Origin: Flavobacteriaceae bacterium UJ101
Lineage (GTDB): Bacteria; Bacteroidota; Bacteroidia; Flavobacteriales; UJ101
DNA length: 64,000 bases
Assembly (NCBI GenBank): GCA_001880285.1
Contig: CP016269.1
Coordinates: 2,304,501 to 2,368,500, forward strand
Direction: 5' to 3'
In this document: positions 17,257 to 25,647 of the stretch, in pieces
Layout: the number at the start of each line of letters is the position of its first letter
How positions within the stretch are numbered: the stretch's first letter is position 1
Notes under the pieces: model-generated
Databases searched by the model: none
Seen by the model: the letters and a program-made list of their open reading frames with translations, nothing else
Told to the model about the DNA's origin: nothing
Position numbers and translations under genes: made by a program

Positions 17257-17264
17257 CAAAGTTA
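17257..17264 (-). promoter_or_regulatory. Candidate -7 promoter element (TAACTTTG) of the M48 gene
   Basis: An exact TAnnTTTG match on the minus strand, 22 bp before the ATG, just downstream of the terminator of the preceding operon. Confidence 0.45.
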
Positions 17265-17290
17265 GTTAAATTTTGTGAGTTGTATAATGA

Positions 17291-17323
17291 AAAAAAGCTT
17301 CAAAATAATTTTGAAGCTTTTTT
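17291..17323 (-). terminator. Terminator of the first three-gene secreted-protein operon
   Basis: AAAAAAGCTTCAAAAT pairs with its complement almost without a loop and is followed by a T-run on the minus strand. It lies 18 bp after the last gene of the triplet and separates it from the M48 gene. Confidence 0.85.
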
Positions 17324-17340
17324 CTATGTTTAGGAAAATT

Positions 17341-18060
17341 TTAATAAGCAATTAAATTAAAGTCATTACCTGTTAACAAGTTTGTAGAAACACTACAACC
17401 ACTATCTCTTCTTGCTTCTAAATAGTATTTTTGAACAAATCCTGCTGGATTTTCATCGTAATAAGTGAATGACAAAGGGTGTTCTAATGTTGAATTTGCA
17501 AGAGTAACAGCATTATCCATTTCATATTCTCTTAAAACAGTAGAAACCGTGTTATTACTTGAATCAGTACGCTCTCTTCTTAAACGAATAAATATTTTAG
17601 CACAAGAGCTAGATCCGTTTCGAATTTCACGTGTAGTGGTAAAGGATATTAAAGTTGTACGATCCAATACATCACTTTTTGCTACAGTAATAGGAGTTAC
17701 AACATTGGTATAACTGGTAACACTGTTTACATTAAAACTACCTGCAGTAGATTCTTGAGCAGAAGGTGTACTAATTTGATCTTCTGTTAAGATACATTGA
17801 CTAACAGAATTATCTCCTTTTGTAAATTTAATACACTTCTCACTATTATCATAAAACATCATTCCAGGTTTATTATTTGCTGTATCATTAGCAAATGCAG
17901 TTAAATCGGTTACGATAGGAAGTATAAATCCTTTGTTATCCGTACCGTTACCCATTTTTAAAACAGCACTTTCGTTTATAACGTTGGTCCCTAGGGATAC
18001 TTGTGCAGTTAAACTAGAGCTTAAAGCTAAAGTTAGGATAGAATATATAATAGATTTCAT
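17341..18060 (-). CDS. Secreted protein of unknown function, triplet type C, copy 1
   Basis: Reading from the ATG at 18060 gives 239 residues (a TTG nine bases further upstream is possible, but the ATG gives the better signal peptide, ending L-T-A-Q). The mature N-terminal 75 residues have a module shared with its neighbours: V-S-L-G-T, a repeat-like S-A-V-L-K-M, then G-F-I-L-P and P-G-M-M-F-Y, with two cysteines (E-K-C-I-K-F and S-Q-C-I-L). The remaining 140 residues look like one beta-sandwich with two more cysteines (S-S-C-A-K-I, S-G-C-S-V-S) and end in a final strand F-N-L-I-A-Y. It is paralogous to the gene at 19872-20591. No enzyme motif or T9SS sorting tail is visible. Confidence 0.75.
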   Translation of the reverse strand: MKSIIYSILTLALSSSLTAQVSLGTNVINESAVLKMGNGTDNKGFILPIVTDLTAFANDTANNKPGMMFYDNSEKCIKFTKGDNSVSQCILTEDQISTPSAQESTAGSFNVNSVTSYTNVVTPITVAKSDVLDRTTLISFTTTREIRNGSSSCAKIFIRLRRERTDSSNNTVSTVLREYEMDNAVTLANSTLEHPLSFTYYDENPAGFVQKYYLEARRDSGCSVSTNLLTGNDFNLIAY

Positions 18061-18071
18061 AAAATACAAAT

Positions 18072-18785
18072 TTAAATTTCTTTAATAGTAATAGTTACAG
18101 TTGGTCCAAAAAATTGGTTAGCTGAAGTGGTAGAACATGATGTGTCAGGATTTCTATAACGTAAATCCAGAGTATGATTCCCTTGATCTAACTCTTTGAT
18201 GTAATACATTTCTACAGGGAAAATACGACCACTTGAAGATACTGGATAAGTATGCGTAATACTTTGTGACAGTACACCATCAACATATAGCATTAATTCT
18301 TGACTTCCGCATTGGAAAACACTAGGTCCACTATTATGAACTATTTGATGTGAACTTCTTATCTTAAATACAACTGCCGCTTTTACCACATCTACTTCAA
18401 ATGTATTACTACCAGTAGCAACAGTAAAACTTCGTGCTGTACTAGAGTTGTTTATATCATTTGGAGGATCATTATAGGTTACATTAACTAATCGTTCTGT
18501 TTTAACATCTTCTAAACAACTTGATAATTCTGTACCATCATGAAATGCAAAACATTGTTGATCTTCTCTATAAATTAAAACTCCAGCTGTTGCATTGGAT
18601 CCTAATGAAGTACCATTTGCAACGTGTGGTAAACGAACGGCTTGTTTCCCATTTCCCCTTACTTCTAAAACGGCGTTCCCTGCTATATCTGAAGAAGATG
18701 ATTCTGTAATAGCATCTTCTGTGTCAATTAATACTTGTCCAAAAGCTAGGGGAGATATAAGTAATAAAAATATATATTTCTTCAT
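18072..18785 (-). CDS. Secreted protein of unknown function, triplet type B, copy 1
   Basis: The 237-residue protein has a Sec signal ending F-G-Q. It shows the same two-part plan as its neighbours: an N-terminal module (V-L-I-D-T, then A-V-L-E-V-R-G-N-G, R-L-P-H, G-V-L-I-Y-R) with a cysteine pair (Q-Q-C-F-A-F, S-S-C-L-E-D), and a C-terminal beta-rich domain. That domain has V-V-F-K-I-R-S-S-H, a second cysteine pair (F-Q-C-G-S, T-S-C-S-T) and a closing strand T-V-T-I-T-I-K-E-I. R-I-F-P-V-E-M-Y-Y and G-N-H-T-L-D-L-R-Y-R resemble strands of C1q/TNF-like jelly rolls by eye. It sits 23 bp after type A and 11 bp before the type C ATG, so one transcript is likely. The gene at 20605-21312 is a close paralogue. 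Confidence 0.78.
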   Translation of the reverse strand: MKKYIFLLLISPLAFGQVLIDTEDAITESSSSDIAGNAVLEVRGNGKQAVRLPHVANGTSLGSNATAGVLIYREDQQCFAFHDGTELSSCLEDVKTERLVNVTYNDPPNDINNSSTARSFTVATGSNTFEVDVVKAAVVFKIRSSHQIVHNSGPSVFQCGSQELMLYVDGVLSQSITHTYPVSSSGRIFPVEMYYIKELDQGNHTLDLRYRNPDTSCSTTSANQFFGPTVTITIKEI

Positions 18786-18808
18786 AATTTCTAATCTTTT
18801 TCTAATCC

Positions 18809-19504
18809 TTAATAATAATTGATGATTAATTCATTGTTTATTAATTTTCCAGCAGTTTTACAACGAGTACTTGTTGCATCATGATAGGCTTTTACTTTAA
18901 GAGCTTCCCCAGCTGTAGAAATAAAATTCACGTTTGCTGAAACAGGTAAAGTTTGTTGTAAAGTAGAACCTTGGAAGTTAAATAGTGTACTTTCTGAAGC
19001 TAATACTGCGTTAGTGTTAGCATCGATGATTTTCACAATGATTTGTCCTCGAAAACATGTTTGAGTAAATTCAACATCCGTTTTAAACTCTGCTGAAATA
19101 TAGGAAGCATTTACAGTTGGATAAATCGTTTTTTCCATACCTGGAACTGCAACTTCAGTATTAGTAGCAGTACTTCTTTGCCAGTCAGATCCAGTTGTAA
19201 TATCGGTTTGAATCTGTAAAGCATCACCCGTTAAGAAAATACTCGTCCATTTTGAACGTAAATAGTTTCGTTTTTGATAACCTGTTAATCCTTGCTCATT
19301 TTCTGAATAAGCAATCATCCCTTCTGTAGGGTTTGCTACATCACTTTGTAAAGCAATATAAGGCAAAACAAAGGCTCCTTTACTCCCGTTAGATTGTAAA
19401 TGTAGGATAGATCCTGCATTTGGTGTTGTAGTACCAATTCCCACTTGTGATAGTACTATACTGCAAATCGCAAAAGCTGCGAAACAGAATAAATTTTTTC
19501 TCAT
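18809..19504 (-). CDS. Secreted GIGTTTPN-type protein, triplet type A, copy 1
   Basis: The 231-residue protein has a Sec signal (1-19) followed directly by Q-V-G-I-G-T-T-T-P-N, a start seen on many Bacteroidota surface and tail-fibre-like proteins. Next come L-H-L-Q-S-N-G-S-K-G-A-F-V-L-P and T-E-G-M-I-A-Y, matching the short N-terminal module common to such proteins. The C-terminal part (about 90-231) is beta-rich and has only one cysteine pair (T-C-F-R-G, R-C-K-T-A), ending in E-L-I-I-N-Y-Y. It is first in the minus-strand triplet, with its own -7 element. Its paralogue at 21315-22010 is identical over long stretches, for example residues around T-G-D-A-L-Q-I-Q-T-D-I-T-T-G. Function unknown. 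Confidence 0.8.
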   Translation of the reverse strand: MRKNLFCFAAFAICSIVLSQVGIGTTTPNAGSILHLQSNGSKGAFVLPYIALQSDVANPTEGMIAYSENEQGLTGYQKRNYLRSKWTSIFLTGDALQIQTDITTGSDWQRSTATNTEVAVPGMEKTIYPTVNASYISAEFKTDVEFTQTCFRGQIIVKIIDANTNAVLASESTLFNFQGSTLQQTLPVSANVNFISTAGEALKVKAYHDATSTRCKTAGKLINNELIINYY

Positions 19505-19871
19505 GTTTTATTTAATTTTTCCTAATCCGTTACAAAGATAAAACATCGGAGTTAAAAAAATCTGTCTTTCAATGAAAATCCTAAAAAAATGTTAAAATTA
19601 ATCGAAGAACCCTTAAAAAAATATGTTTTTAGATGAATGAACAAATTCTTTAGATGAATGAATTTTAGGAAAAGATGCTCTGAACATGGCTTGAATACTC
19701 AAAAATTAATTTGTATCAATAAATAAACATGGTGGAAAATGTTAAAGTCAATAGATTTTGTTTATAACATTTGATAAAATTATAATATGTATAATTTATG
19801 ATGCTTACTCCTTTAAGTATAAAAGGATAATTGTATAATATCTTGAAATAGTTATCGTTATAAAATGGTTG
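19505..19871. other. Intergenic region between the two triplet copies, with a 21-bp-spaced direct repeat
   Basis: This 367-bp gap has no credible gene. It contains a perfect 14-bp direct repeat TTTAGATGAATGAA at 19628-19641 and 19649-19662, a 21-bp period or two helical turns. The repeat lies upstream of the copy 1 promoter and is not present upstream of copy 2. No strong terminator is visible after the last gene of copy 2; only a weak CCTTT/AAAGG hairpin near 19809-19826 was seen. Read-through from copy 2 into copy 1 therefore cannot be excluded. Confidence 0.6.
19533..19540 (-). promoter_or_regulatory. Candidate -7 promoter element (TATCTTTG) of triplet copy 1
   Basis: An exact TAnnTTTG octamer on the minus strand, 28 bp before the type A ATG. 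The second copy has TATCTTTA at the corresponding place (22034-22041), so the element seems partly conserved between copies. Confidence 0.45.
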
Positions 19872-20591
19872 TTAATAGGCAATTGCTTTAAAAGAGTTGT
19901 TTTTTAATTGATTGGTTGAGGGTGAACAAGAGGCATCTTTTTTTACTTGAACAGAATAACGTTGGTTAGAACCTCTTGGTGTTTCGTCATAATAAGTAAA
20001 GGATAAAGGATGTTGTAATAATTCATTGGATAATGTAACGGCATTATCTAATGTATATTCTCTTAAAACCTTGTTTCTACCGGAGTCATTTAAATCTTCT
20101 CTAAGTAATTGAACTTCTATTTTGGCACATACAGAAGAAGCATGTGAGATATCTCGTCGGGTAGTGAAAGAAATAAGTGTTGTTCGGTCTAAAAAATTAT
20201 CTTGTCCTATAGTAATAGAAGAAAGAATATTGGTATAACTAGTTGAAGTTACATTAAAACTAGCTAAGGTTTGTTCTTGTGCGCTAGGAGTACTTACCTC
20301 ATCTTCAGTAAGAATACATGGACTAATCGATTTATCACCTCTTAAAAATTTTAAACATTTTTCAGAAACATTATTATCGAAAAAGATCATTCCTTGTTTG
20401 TTATTTGCTGTGTCGGCACCAAAAGTAGCGAGATCTGTTACAATCGGTACAACTAGTGCTTTGTTATCAGTTCCATGTCCTAATTTTAAAACGGTACTTT
20501 CATTAATTACAGTTGTTCCCATAGAGACTTGTGCAAGCAGGGGAGTACTTGAGATAGATAATATGATGAGATATTTGAATAATAATTTCAT
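19872..20591 (-). CDS. Secreted protein of unknown function, triplet type C, copy 2
   Basis: The 239-residue protein begins with a Sec signal ending L-L-A-Q. It repeats the type C plan of 17341-18060: V-S-M-G-T, S-T-V-L-K-L-G-H-G-T-D-N-K, a first cysteine pair (E-K-C-L-K-F, S-P-C-I-L-T-E-D), then S-T-P-S-A-Q-E and a beta-rich domain with S-V-C-A-K-I and A-S-C-S-P-S, ending F-K-A-I-A-Y. Long blocks such as L-D-R-T-T-L-I-S-F-T-T and H-P-L-S-F-T-Y-Y-D-E are shared with copy 1. It is the last gene of copy 2, 13 bp after type B. No function is known. Confidence 0.78.
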   Translation of the reverse strand: MKLLFKYLIILSISSTPLLAQVSMGTTVINESTVLKLGHGTDNKALVVPIVTDLATFGADTANNKQGMIFFDNNVSEKCLKFLRGDKSISPCILTEDEVSTPSAQEQTLASFNVTSTSYTNILSSITIGQDNFLDRTTLISFTTRRDISHASSVCAKIEVQLLREDLNDSGRNKVLREYTLDNAVTLSNELLQHPLSFTYYDETPRGSNQRYSVQVKKDASCSPSTNQLKNNSFKAIAY

Positions 20592-20604
20592 AATGTTCTG
20601 GGTT

Positions 20605-21312
20605 TTAAATTTCTTTAATGGTTATGGCTAAGGTTGGGGCTAAATATCGATTTGCAGAAGTAGGAGCACAAGAAGGATTAGGATTTCTATAGCGTAAATC
20701 TACTGTATGATTCCCTTGAGACAATTCTTTAATGAAATAAAGTTCAACAGGGAAAATACGACCACTTGAATCGACAGGGTATTGATGAACAACCGTTTCA
20801 GATAAAACATTATCAACATAAAGTGCTAGTTCTTGACTTCCACACATAAAATTCCCTGGCCCATTGTTATGTACGATATTGTGTGAACTTCTTACTTTAA
20901 ATACAACAGCTGCATTCACAACATCTATTTCAAAAGTGTTACTACCTGTTAATAAAGGAAAACTTTGATAGGTGCTACTATTGTTTACAGCAGTAGGTGG
21001 GTTATCATAAGTGTTGGTAATCAAGCGTTCTGTTTTGATATCTTCGATACATGAGGATAAACTGGTTCCATCATGAAAAGCAAAACAACCTTGATCTTCT
21101 CTATAAAGAAGCATTGCAGTTTCATAATTTCCAGCACTAATAGAACTTTCTTGGGCAATATGAGGGAGTCTGAGTGTTTGTGTTCCGTCCCCTCTAATTT
21201 CAATAACAGCATTACCTGCTATATCTGAAATGTCTTCAGCATTTTCAGTATTAATTAATACTTGCCCAAAGGCAAAAGGAGATATCGATATTAAAAGTAA
21301 AAGTTTTTTCAT
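20605..21312 (-). CDS. Secreted protein of unknown function, triplet type B, copy 2
   Basis: The 235-residue protein has a Sec signal ending F-G-Q and the type B architecture: N-terminal module with Q-G-C-F-A-F-H-D-G-T and S-S-C-I-E-D, then a beta-rich domain with V-V-F-K-V-R-S-S-H, M-C-G-S-Q-E-L and P-S-C-A-P-T, closing on A-I-T-I-K-E-I. The positions of all four cysteines match copy 1 at 18072-18785. The start is 2 bp after the type A stop codon, so translation is probably coupled. The variable parts lie mostly in the middle loop (about residues 95-115), where copy 1 and copy 2 differ in length and sequence. Confidence 0.78.
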   Translation of the reverse strand: MKKLLLLISISPFAFGQVLINTENAEDISDIAGNAVIEIRGDGTQTLRLPHIAQESSISAGNYETAMLLYREDQGCFAFHDGTSLSSCIEDIKTERLITNTYDNPPTAVNNSSTYQSFPLLTGSNTFEIDVVNAAVVFKVRSSHNIVHNNGPGNFMCGSQELALYVDNVLSETVVHQYPVDSSGRIFPVELYFIKELSQGNHTVDLRYRNPNPSCAPTSANRYLAPTLAITIKEI

Positions 21313-21314
21313 TT

Positions 21315-22010
21315 TTAATAATAATTAATAATTAATTCATTATTGGTTAGTCTTCCAGCTAATTTACAGGCTGTTGAAGTGGCGTTATGGTATGCTTTTA
21401 TTCTAATTGTTTCACCTGCAGTAGAAATATAGTTTACATTGACATTGACAGGTAAAGTTTGTTGTAAACTTGAGCCTTGAAAATTAAATGTATTACTCTC
21501 TGATGCTAATTCATTATTACTACCATCAAATACTTTGATAACAAGTCGTCCTCTAAAACAATTTTGTGTGAATTCAACATCGGTTTTAAATTCTGCAGAA
21601 ATGTATGATGAGTTAACGGTAGGGAAAATGGTTTTTTCCATTCCTGGTATGGCAATATCTGTATTAGTGGTAAGGTTTCTTTGCCAGTCTGCACCGGTAG
21701 TAATATCGGTTTGAATTTGTAAAGCATCACCTGTTAAAAAAATACTACTCCATTTAGGACGTAAATAATTACGACTTTGATAACCTGTTAATCCTTGTTC
21801 ATTTTCAGAGTAAGCGATCATCCCTTCTGTAGGATTTGTTACACTGCTTTGTAGTTGTATGTAAGGGAGTACAATAGCTCCTTTACCTCCAGTACTTTTC
21901 AAGTCTAATATAGAACTTGAATTAGGAGTGGTAGTTCCAATACCAACTTGTGATAGAGCACAATGACTTATTAGAACTAAAATGAGGGTATAAAATATCC
22001 TTTCTCTCAT
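21315..22010 (-). CDS. Secreted GIGTTTPN-type protein, triplet type A, copy 2
   Basis: The 231-residue protein has a signal peptide (about 1-20), then Q-V-G-I-G-T-T-T-P-N, a K-G-A-I-V-L-P segment and T-E-G-M-I-A-Y-S-E-N-E-Q-G-L. The C-terminal beta-rich half carries one cysteine pair (N-C-F-R-G, A-C-K-L-A) and ends E-L-I-I-N-Y-Y. It has exactly the same length as copy 1 (18809-19504) and most residues agree. The signal peptide is the least similar part, as expected for an old duplication under selection on the mature protein. It is the first gene of the upstream triplet; a near-match -7 element TATCTTTA lies 23 bp before the start. Confidence 0.8.
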   Translation of the reverse strand: MRERIFYTLILVLISHCALSQVGIGTTTPNSSSILDLKSTGGKGAIVLPYIQLQSSVTNPTEGMIAYSENEQGLTGYQSRNYLRPKWSSIFLTGDALQIQTDITTGADWQRNLTTNTDIAIPGMEKTIFPTVNSSYISAEFKTDVEFTQNCFRGRLVIKVFDGSNNELASESNTFNFQGSSLQQTLPVNVNVNYISTAGETIRIKAYHNATSTACKLAGRLTNNELIINYY

Positions 22011-22158
22011 ATCAGTGTTTATTAAATTTGAGATAAAGATATGGAGATCAGAAGGTTCGTATATTAAAATATAGACAGAATACCGTGTTTAAAAGTTGAA
22101 AGTATCTATTTTTTAAGATTAATTAAAAAAAGATATTCAATTTTATAAACATATTTTA

Positions 22159-23358
22159 CTAAATAAAAGAAGCCGTTTCATTAGCTATTTGAAGTTCTTC
22201 ATTGGTTGGGATTATAAGTATCTGTATTCCAGTATTTTTAACATGTATTTCTTCAATTTTACTAGCATGATTTCGTTCTTTATTCAGATTCTCGTCTAAT
22301 TGAATTCCTAAAGAATCTAAATTTTTACAGATCAAACTTCTCATTAAGGCATCATTTTCACCGATACCTCCTGTAAATATTAAAGTATCGACACCGTTTA
22401 GAGCAGCAATATAACTACCTATGTATTTTTTTATACGGTAAGCATACATTTCATTACCCAAAATAGCTTTAGCTTCTTTTTGATAATATTTTTCCTCAAT
22501 ATCTCGAGCATCACTACTTTCTGTAATACCTAACATTCCACTCTCTTTATTTAAAATGTTCTTTACTTCAGCTAAAGTAAGTCCTAACTCTTCAACCATA
22601 TAGAAAATAATAGAAGGATCTAAATCTCCAGAACGTGTTCCCATAATAAGGCCCGCTAAAGGACCTAATCCCATAGAAGTGTCTTTTACCTGATTGGAAT
22701 CTATAGCAGCCATGCTGGCACCATTTCCTAAATGTAAAGTGATCGCTTTCAAATTAGAGTTTTGTAGATAGTCTACAGCTTGGTTGTAAACAAATTGGTG
22801 GCTTGTTCCATGAAAGCCATAGCGACGAATTCCATTTTTTTCATAAAAAGGATTGGGTATTGCATATCGGTAGGCTTTTTCGGGCATACTTTGATGGTAA
22901 GAAGTATCGAAAACAGCAACTTGTTTAGCATTTGGAAATACTTTTTCAGCCACTTCAATTCCTGTTAAATTAGCAGGGTTATGCAAAGGAGCTAGCGGAG
23001 CTAATTCTTGAATTACTTTTTTAACTTCTGGATTGATTAAAACAGTTTTAGCAAATTTTTCACCACCATGTACCACACGATGTCCAACTGCTTGAATTGC
23101 TTCAGGGTTTTGGATTACACCAATTTGATCATCCATTAATAAATTAGCAACTAATGTTAAGGCAGTTTCATGGTTTTCAATCGATTGTTCTACTATTTTT
23201 CGATTTTCTTTCCCGTCAATAAAATAATCATGTTTGATACGACTTCCTTCAATCCCGATTCGTTCTACTAAACCAATCGCTATGGCTTGTTTTGAATTCA
23301 TATCAATTAATTGATATTTTACAGATGAACTACCTGCATTAATGACTAATATATTCAT
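22159..23358 (-). CDS. ackA: Acetate kinase
   Basis: The 399-residue protein has the acetate kinase fold marks: N-A-G-S-S-S-V-K-Y at residues 5-13, G-H-R-V-V-H-G-G near 94, F-D-T-S-Y-H-Q-S-M-P near 153, R-Y-G-F-H-G-T-S-H near 179 and H-L-G-N-G-A-S near 210. The F-T-G-G-I-G-E-N segment lies near residue 330. It converts acetyl phosphate and ADP to acetate and ATP in the cytoplasm. It follows pta by 20 bp on the same strand, forming the usual two-gene acetate overflow and substrate-level phosphorylation module. Length and motifs are normal for the family. Confidence 0.97.
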   Translation of the reverse strand: MNILVINAGSSSVKYQLIDMNSKQAIAIGLVERIGIEGSRIKHDYFIDGKENRKIVEQSIENHETALTLVANLLMDDQIGVIQNPEAIQAVGHRVVHGGEKFAKTVLINPEVKKVIQELAPLAPLHNPANLTGIEVAEKVFPNAKQVAVFDTSYHQSMPEKAYRYAIPNPFYEKNGIRRYGFHGTSHQFVYNQAVDYLQNSNLKAITLHLGNGASMAAIDSNQVKDTSMGLGPLAGLIMGTRSGDLDPSIIFYMVEELGLTLAEVKNILNKESGMLGITESSDARDIEEKYYQKEAKAILGNEMYAYRIKKYIGSYIAALNGVDTLIFTGGIGENDALMRSLICKNLDSLGIQLDENLNKERNHASKIEEIHVKNTGIQILIIPTNEELQIANETASFI

Positions 23359-23378
23359 GTTGTTTTAATTTTAATAGA

Positions 23379-25475
23379 TTATTGTTCTTTATCAGCTTGT
23401 ATAGCAGTAATGACAACAGTGTTATAAATATCGTCTATTTTTGCTCCACGACTTAAATCATTTACTGGCTTATTTAAACCTTGTAAAACAGGTCCGATAG
23501 CCAATCCTCCTGATTCTCTTTGAACGGCTTTGTATGTATTGTTTCCTGTATTTAAATCAGGGAAAATTAATACATTAGCTTGCCCTGCTACAGGAGATCC
23601 TGGCATTTTTTTGTTTCCTACGCTTGGATCTACCGCTGCATCGTACTGAATCGGTCCTTCGATTAAAATATCAGGACGTTGTTCTTTCACAATTTGTGTT
23701 GCTTTGGCAACTTTCTCCACTTCTTCACCTGTTCCGGAAGTCCCAGAAGAATAAGAAAGCATAGCTACTTTTGGTGTAATACCAAATGCTTGAGCAGTAT
23801 TAGCAGATGAAATAGCAATCTCAGCTAATTGTTCAGCCGTAGGGTTCGGAACAATGGCACAGTCACCATAAACCAAAACACGATCATCTAATAGCATAAA
23901 AAAGACTGAGGAAACGGTTTTGAATCCTGGCTTTGTTTTTACAAATTGTAAAGCAGGACGAATAGTGTGAGCAGTGGTGTGCATAGCACCTGAAACCATA
24001 CCGTCAGCATCTTGTAATTGAACCATCATGGTACCAAAATAGGATAGATCTAACATTAAATCCTCTGCTTGAGCTAGTTCCATTCCTTTATGTTTTCGTG
24101 CTTCATATAAAGCTTTAGAATAGCGTTTATAATCAGGACTTTCAGCAGGGTTCACAATATTAATGCGTTCATTATCCCAATGTAACCCTAAATAGGTGAT
24201 ACGAGTTTTAATTTTTTCAGGATTTTTACCTAAAATAGTTAAACGGACAACACCATCTTCAGCTAATTGTGATGCAGCAGTTAATACACGGTCATCTTCT
24301 CCCTCAGGTAAGACAATGTGTTTTTGTGCTTCTTTCGCTGATTTAACCATGTTATATTGAAACATTCTAGGTGTTATACCTTCTGTTTCAAAAGAAGCTA
24401 TTTTATTATCTAAAGTTTTTAAATCAACATGATTTTCGAATAAATCAATACTTAATTTAATCTTTTCGGTACTTTCTGGGTAAATTTTTGATTTAATTTT
24501 ATCAACATCAGAAGTTGTTTTGAATGTTCCTTCGTTAGACGTCATGATGGGAACAATGTTTTGAGACCCATCTAATAAATTTACAATACTTCGTGGAGGT
24601 AATAATCCTCCTGAAAGAATAATTCCTGCAATTCTAGGATAGTTTTTAGAAGCATGAGCTTGTAAAATTCCTACCAATAAATCAGCACGGTCTCCAGGTA
24701 AAATAGCTAAAGAATCTTCTTTAACATGATTTAAAAAATTGGGTAGTTGCATTCCTCCCACAATATTCTTTTTAGGAACAATATTTAATTTATCATGTCC
24801 GTATAAAACATGAGCCCCTAGTTTATCTACAATTTCCCTTAAAGTAGGTTTTCCTAAGATATTAGAATTGGGAATAATAGAGAATAAAGTGTCATGTTGA
24901 ATTTTTTCTGCTAATTGAGGTAATAGAACAGCTGATTCACGATCACAACGATTGATAAAAGTGGCAATCACTTTGATATCTTTTTCAATAAAAGAATTTA
25001 GTTCTATTTTAACATGATTAATTAAATCTTCGTCGCTTTCAGCATTATCTTTTACAATTAATAATGCAGGAACATTTAAACTTTGTGCAATGGAGCTATT
25101 TAAGTCAAATTCAAATGAAGTTCCTTCATTAAAAAAATCAGTTCCTTCAATTAATACAAAGTCAAAACGTTCTTCTAATGCTTTGTATTTCTGAATAATC
25201 ACATCAAAAACATCGTTTAAACGATTGTTATTCTTGTGTTCTATTACTTCACTTCTTGAAAAAGCATAAGCTTCTTCATACTGCATGTTTAATTTAAAAT
25301 GAGAAATCATTGTAGCGATATGATTATCTTTCTCACCTGTTGTATAATCGTCAATAACAGGTCTAAAATATCCTACATTAGGTGTTTTTCGCATAATCAT
25401 TTGCAAAATACCTAAGCTAATTAATGATTTTCCACTATAAGAGTCTGTAGTAGCAATATAAACAGAACGATTCAT
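23379..25475 (-). CDS. pta: Phosphate acetyltransferase (long form with N-terminal regulatory domains)
   Basis: The 698-residue protein is the long Pta type. Residues about 1-230 are a dethiobiotin-synthetase-like P-loop domain, although the first loop reads A-T-T-D-S-Y-S-G-K-S. A DRTGG domain follows (about 215-330), and the catalytic PTA_PTB domain occupies about 375-695 with V-L-P-E-G-E-D-D-R near the start and V-S-G-A-M-H-T-T-A and S-Y-S-S-G-T-S-G later. It makes acetyl phosphate from acetyl-CoA and inorganic phosphate. The N-terminal domains set allosteric control in enterobacterial Pta. It heads the pta-ackA operon with a promoter element 25 bp upstream. Confidence 0.97.
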   Translation of the reverse strand: MNRSVYIATTDSYSGKSLISLGILQMIMRKTPNVGYFRPVIDDYTTGEKDNHIATMISHFKLNMQYEEAYAFSRSEVIEHKNNNRLNDVFDVIIQKYKALEERFDFVLIEGTDFFNEGTSFEFDLNSSIAQSLNVPALLIVKDNAESDEDLINHVKIELNSFIEKDIKVIATFINRCDRESAVLLPQLAEKIQHDTLFSIIPNSNILGKPTLREIVDKLGAHVLYGHDKLNIVPKKNIVGGMQLPNFLNHVKEDSLAILPGDRADLLVGILQAHASKNYPRIAGIILSGGLLPPRSIVNLLDGSQNIVPIMTSNEGTFKTTSDVDKIKSKIYPESTEKIKLSIDLFENHVDLKTLDNKIASFETEGITPRMFQYNMVKSAKEAQKHIVLPEGEDDRVLTAASQLAEDGVVRLTILGKNPEKIKTRITYLGLHWDNERINIVNPAESPDYKRYSKALYEARKHKGMELAQAEDLMLDLSYFGTMMVQLQDADGMVSGAMHTTAHTIRPALQFVKTKPGFKTVSSVFFMLLDDRVLVYGDCAIVPNPTAEQLAEIAISSANTAQAFGITPKVAMLSYSSGTSGTGEEVEKVAKATQIVKEQRPDILIEGPIQYDAAVDPSVGNKKMPGSPVAGQANVLIFPDLNTGNNTYKAVQRESGGLAIGPVLQGLNKPVNDLSRGAKIDDIYNTVVITAIQADKEQ

Positions 25476-25500
25476 GTAATAAGATTTGTAAAATTTTTGG

Positions 25501-25508
25501 CAAAGATA
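25501..25508 (-). promoter_or_regulatory. Candidate -7 promoter element (TATCTTTG) of pta-ackA
   Basis: An exact TAnnTTTG octamer on the minus strand, 25 bp before the pta ATG. Confidence 0.5.
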
Positions 25509-25647
25509 CGAATTATCTTACTTATACAGCTATATAAGATGTTTTATGCACTAATCGAATAATTTGTACTATTTAATCGATCATTTTGAAGTCTTTATAA
25601 GAGAATTAAGTCTATTAATTGTATGTTTGTAATGTACGATTTTTATC

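Noticed and set aside
17341-22010. Reading the duplicated triplets as phage tail fibre genes or a prophage
   Set aside because: The G-I-G-T-T-T-P-N start is also found on many chromosomal Bacteroidota surface proteins. Signal peptides are present, and there are no other phage genes, integrase or attachment sites nearby.
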